In this document: positions 62,110-64,000 of the stretch, piece by piece
Numbering within the stretch: the first letter of the stretch is position 1
Layout: every line of letters starts with the position of its first letter
Assembly: GCF_000384315.1 (NCBI RefSeq)
Contig: NZ_ARVW01000001.1
Coordinates: 2,117,746-2,181,745, forward strand
Direction of reading: 5' to 3'
DNA length: 64,000 nt
From: Amycolatopsis nigrescens CSC17Ta-90
Lineage (GTDB): Bacteria > Actinomycetota > Actinomycetes > Mycobacteriales > Pseudonocardiaceae
Notes under the pieces: generated by a model
Told to the model about the DNA's origin: nothing
The model's database searches: none
The model's input: the letters and a program-made list of their open reading frames with translations, nothing else
Program-made: the position numbers and the translations under genes

Positions 62110-64000
62110 TTAATCGGTGGCCGCGGAGGCTTCCACCGGGTGTGCGCGCAGTGCCGCCACCGTGGGCACCAAAGTAGCCACCGCGGACAGCGTGACGGCG
62201 AACCCGACGATCGCCAGGAATATCCACAATGGACCCTGCGGCAGCGGGGAATCGCTCACCACCAAGCTGAACGGCACCAGCGACGTACTCGCCACCGCGG
62301 TGCCGAGCAGGATCCCGCCGACCGCGACCAGCGCCGCTTCCACGCTCATCATCCGGATGATCTGCGCGCGGGTGGACCCGATCAGCCGCTGCAGCGCGAA
62401 CTCGCGGCGCCGCTCGGCGGTGGCCAGCACCAGGGTGTTCACCAGTGCGATCACCGTGTAGCCCACGATCATCGCGACCAGGAGGTAGTTCACCCACGCG
62501 CCGGTCTGGTCCTGTTCCGAATTCGCCGCTGCGAGCGCGTCGCGATCGGCGACCACCAGCCCCGGCAGGCTCGCGGCGAACCCGGACAGCGTGGCGGTCA
62601 GCTGTTCCGGGCCGACACCGGGCGCGGCCCGCACCAGGATCTGCGGTAGCAGGCCGCTCGTGGTGTGCGCGGCGACCAGAGAAGCCGGCATCAGCCCGGT
62701 CTCGAACCCCGACCTGGCCGGGAACACCGCGACCAGTTCGACGTCCAGCGGTACCCCGTCGCCCATCTGGATGCCGATCCGGTCGCCGATGTCCAGCCCC
62801 TCGGCGTACTTCGCTGGCAGCGCGATCGAGTTCCCGCGCAGGTCGGCGAGGCTGCCCGCGGTCGGCGTGACGGCCATCGTCTGTTCGGCGCCGGCCGCGC
62901 TGACGCCCTGCAGCGGCAAACCCTCGTCGCCCTGCCAACGCGGGTACGGGCTCTGCACGAAACCGGCGCTGGTGACCAACCCGGAAGCACCGGCGACGCC
63001 CGGCAGCGCCGCGACGCTGTCCACCAGCCCGGGCGCCACCCCGCCGATGGACGAGGCGATCACCGCGTCGGCGCGGAGGTTCTCGGTGAACGCCTGCTCC
63101 TGCACGCTGACCTGGGTGGTCTGCAGGTAGATCATCGAAATGGACATCCCGGTGGCCAGCATCACCGGGGTGATCGCGGCGGCCATCCGCACCCGGCGGG
63201 CCTTCGCGTTGAGCAGCGCCAGCTTGCCGGGGAAGCCGGCGAACAACCGCAGCGGGACGCTCAGCAACGAGGTGATCACCCTGGTCACCCCGGGAGCGAG
63301 CAAGGCGAACGCGATCGCCCACAGCATCACCGTCGGCCCCGCGGTGCTGGCCGCGATCGGCCCGGTCATCACCGTCATCGTCACGATGGACAGCGCGATC
63401 CCGCCGCCGAGGCAGAGGACGGCGAAGATCAGTCGGACCGCGCTCAGCCAGCGCACCTGCCCGGTGGCGTCGGCGAGCGCTTCGGTCGGCCTCGCCCGCG
63501 ACGCGCGGCGTGCCGCCACGTACGCCGCCCCCAGCGCGGCCAGCAGCGCGGCACCCGCGGCCGCGGCGACCGGAATCCAGCCCTGGTGGAACACGATCGC
63601 CGCGGGCACCACCCCGCGCTCGGCGAGCCGTTCGAACAGCCAGTTGCCGAGCAACATGCCCGCCGGGCAGGCCAGCGCGACGGCGGCCACCGAAACGACC
63701 AGCGACTCGCCCATCACCATCCGCCGCAGCTGCCGCGGGGTGGTGCCGATCGCCCGCAGCAGCGCCATTTCGCGCTGCCGCTGCTGCACGGACAGGCCGA
63801 GCGTGCTGGCCACCACGAAGACCGCCACCATGGTCGCCATGCCGCCGAACACCCCGGCCAGCACGATCAGGGTCTCCCCACCCGCCGCCACCGCGGGGAA
63901 CTCGAGCAGCCCGCGCTCGTCCCCGGTCAGGGTGACCGCGCCGGTTTCCCGCACCAGACTGTCCACACGCGACTGAAGGTCGGTGGTGCCCGGCTCGGCC
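62110..64000 (-). CDS. FtsX-like ABC permease, C-terminal part
   Basis: At least 630 residues; the frame is open to the right edge, so the N-terminus is outside the window. There are two MacB/FtsX-type membrane units. The first FtsX domain has VASTLGLSVQQRQREMALLR and ALLRAIGTTPRQLRRMVMGE; then three or more helices, an extracytoplasmic region (RADAVIASSIGGVAPGLVDS, ALPAKYAEGLDIGDRIG), and a second FtsX domain with ATAERRREFALQRLIGSTRA. Such permeases pair with an ATPase to export lipids or peptides or to act mechanically on the cell envelope; the partner lies beyond the window. Confidence 0.9.
   Translation of the reverse strand, partial: AEPGTTDLQSRVDSLVRETGAVTLTGDERGLLEFPAVAAGGETLIVLAGVFGGMATMVAVFVVASTLGLSVQQRQREMALLRAIGTTPRQLRRMVMGESLVVSVAAVALACPAGMLLGNWLFERLAERGVVPAAIVFHQGWIPVAAAAGAALLAALGAAYVAARRASRARPTEALADATGQVRWLSAVRLIFAVLCLGGGIALSIVTMTVMTGPIAASTAGPTVMLWAIAFALLAPGVTRVITSLLSVPLRLFAGFPGKLALLNAKARRVRMAAAITPVMLATGMSISMIYLQTTQVSVQEQAFTENLRADAVIASSIGGVAPGLVDSVAALPGVAGASGLVTSAGFVQSPYPRWQGDEGLPLQGVSAAGAEQTMAVTPTAGSLADLRGNSIALPAKYAEGLDIGDRIGIQMGDGVPLDVELVAVFPARSGFETGLMPASLVAAHTTSGLLPQILVRAAPGVGPEQLTATLSGFAASLPGLVVADRDALAAANSEQDQTGAWVNYLLVAMIVGYTVIALVNTLVLATAERRREFALQRLIGSTRAQIIRMMSVEAALVAVGGILLGTAVASTSLVPFSLVVSDSPLPQGPLWIFLAIVGFAVTLSAVATLVPTVAALRAHPVEASAATD

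Overview
The window is chromosomal DNA from a high-GC actinomycete. The G/C-rich third codon positions, frequent GTG starts, ATGA/GTGA gene overlaps, Cys-Ser-Gly histidase, MauE/DsbA-like redox pair and actinobacterial ECF and STAND-LuxR regulators all fit. The gene content suggests the Pseudonocardiaceae (Amycolatopsis-like), but that assignment is inference. Both ends cut through genes: the C-terminus of a winged-helix regulator on the left and a FtsX-type permease on the right.

Layout. 0-5.6 kb: a secreted I36-type protease inhibitor, then an acid-sugar catabolic locus (D(-)-tartrate dehydratase-like enzyme, DAACS dicarboxylate carrier, a second enolase-superfamily dehydratase) with a divergent GntR regulator. 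5.7-9.1 kb: an MBL-fold hydrolase plus MarR with three matching 29-bp operator-like sites, then a Ni/Co-sensor-like ArsR divergent from an MFS exporter with a His-rich tail. 9.2-13.3 kb: a STAND-LuxR regulator, a secreted lipase and a six-repeat ricin-type lectin. 13.5-15.4 kb: a degenerate IS3 element whose ends abut a GNAT C-terminal stub and an rppA (type III PKS) N-terminal stub, marking an IS-associated deletion. 15.4-38.8 kb: an accessory stretch with an LLM oxidoreductase, a second STAND-LuxR, a DHA2 exporter with MarR, an ECF sigma factor with a SnoaL domain, a tautomerase, secreted hydrolases, an AraC regulator, a cobalamin-riboswitch-controlled BtuCDF-like transporter, an ABC transporter with a two-component pair, and a dehalogenase-like/HxlR/MFS locus. 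Scattered in it are remnants of an aldo/keto reductase, a DUF899 protein, an ISL3 element and an IS21 element. It is bounded by a 101-bp direct repeat; the right copy abuts tRNA-Ala(GGC) and is largely its terminator region.

39.7-64 kb looks like ordinary conserved chromosome: two YbaB-like proteins, a thioredoxin-fold/MauE redox pair, a solute-binding lipoprotein, the HrpB helicase, an ion-channel-like protein, an ABC exporter, TetR with an FAD monooxygenase, a two-component system whose kinase has an extra C-terminal membrane anchor, a dienelactone hydrolase, a conserved unknown gene pair, and a complete histidine utilisation cluster. In that cluster hutH lies next to a divergent IclR regulator, and hutU, an M20 amidohydrolase, hutF and hutI form a tightly overlapping operon. 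The pathway runs histidine, urocanate, imidazolonepropionate, formiminoglutamate, formylglutamate; the M20 enzyme probably takes the place of HutG.

Large intergenic hairpins recur in the right half. Three, near 47.9, 52.0 and 59.2 kb, belong to one sequence family, and two of these supply the stop codon of the adjacent gene. No CRISPR array, phage module, integrase or complete antibiotic gene cluster was seen.
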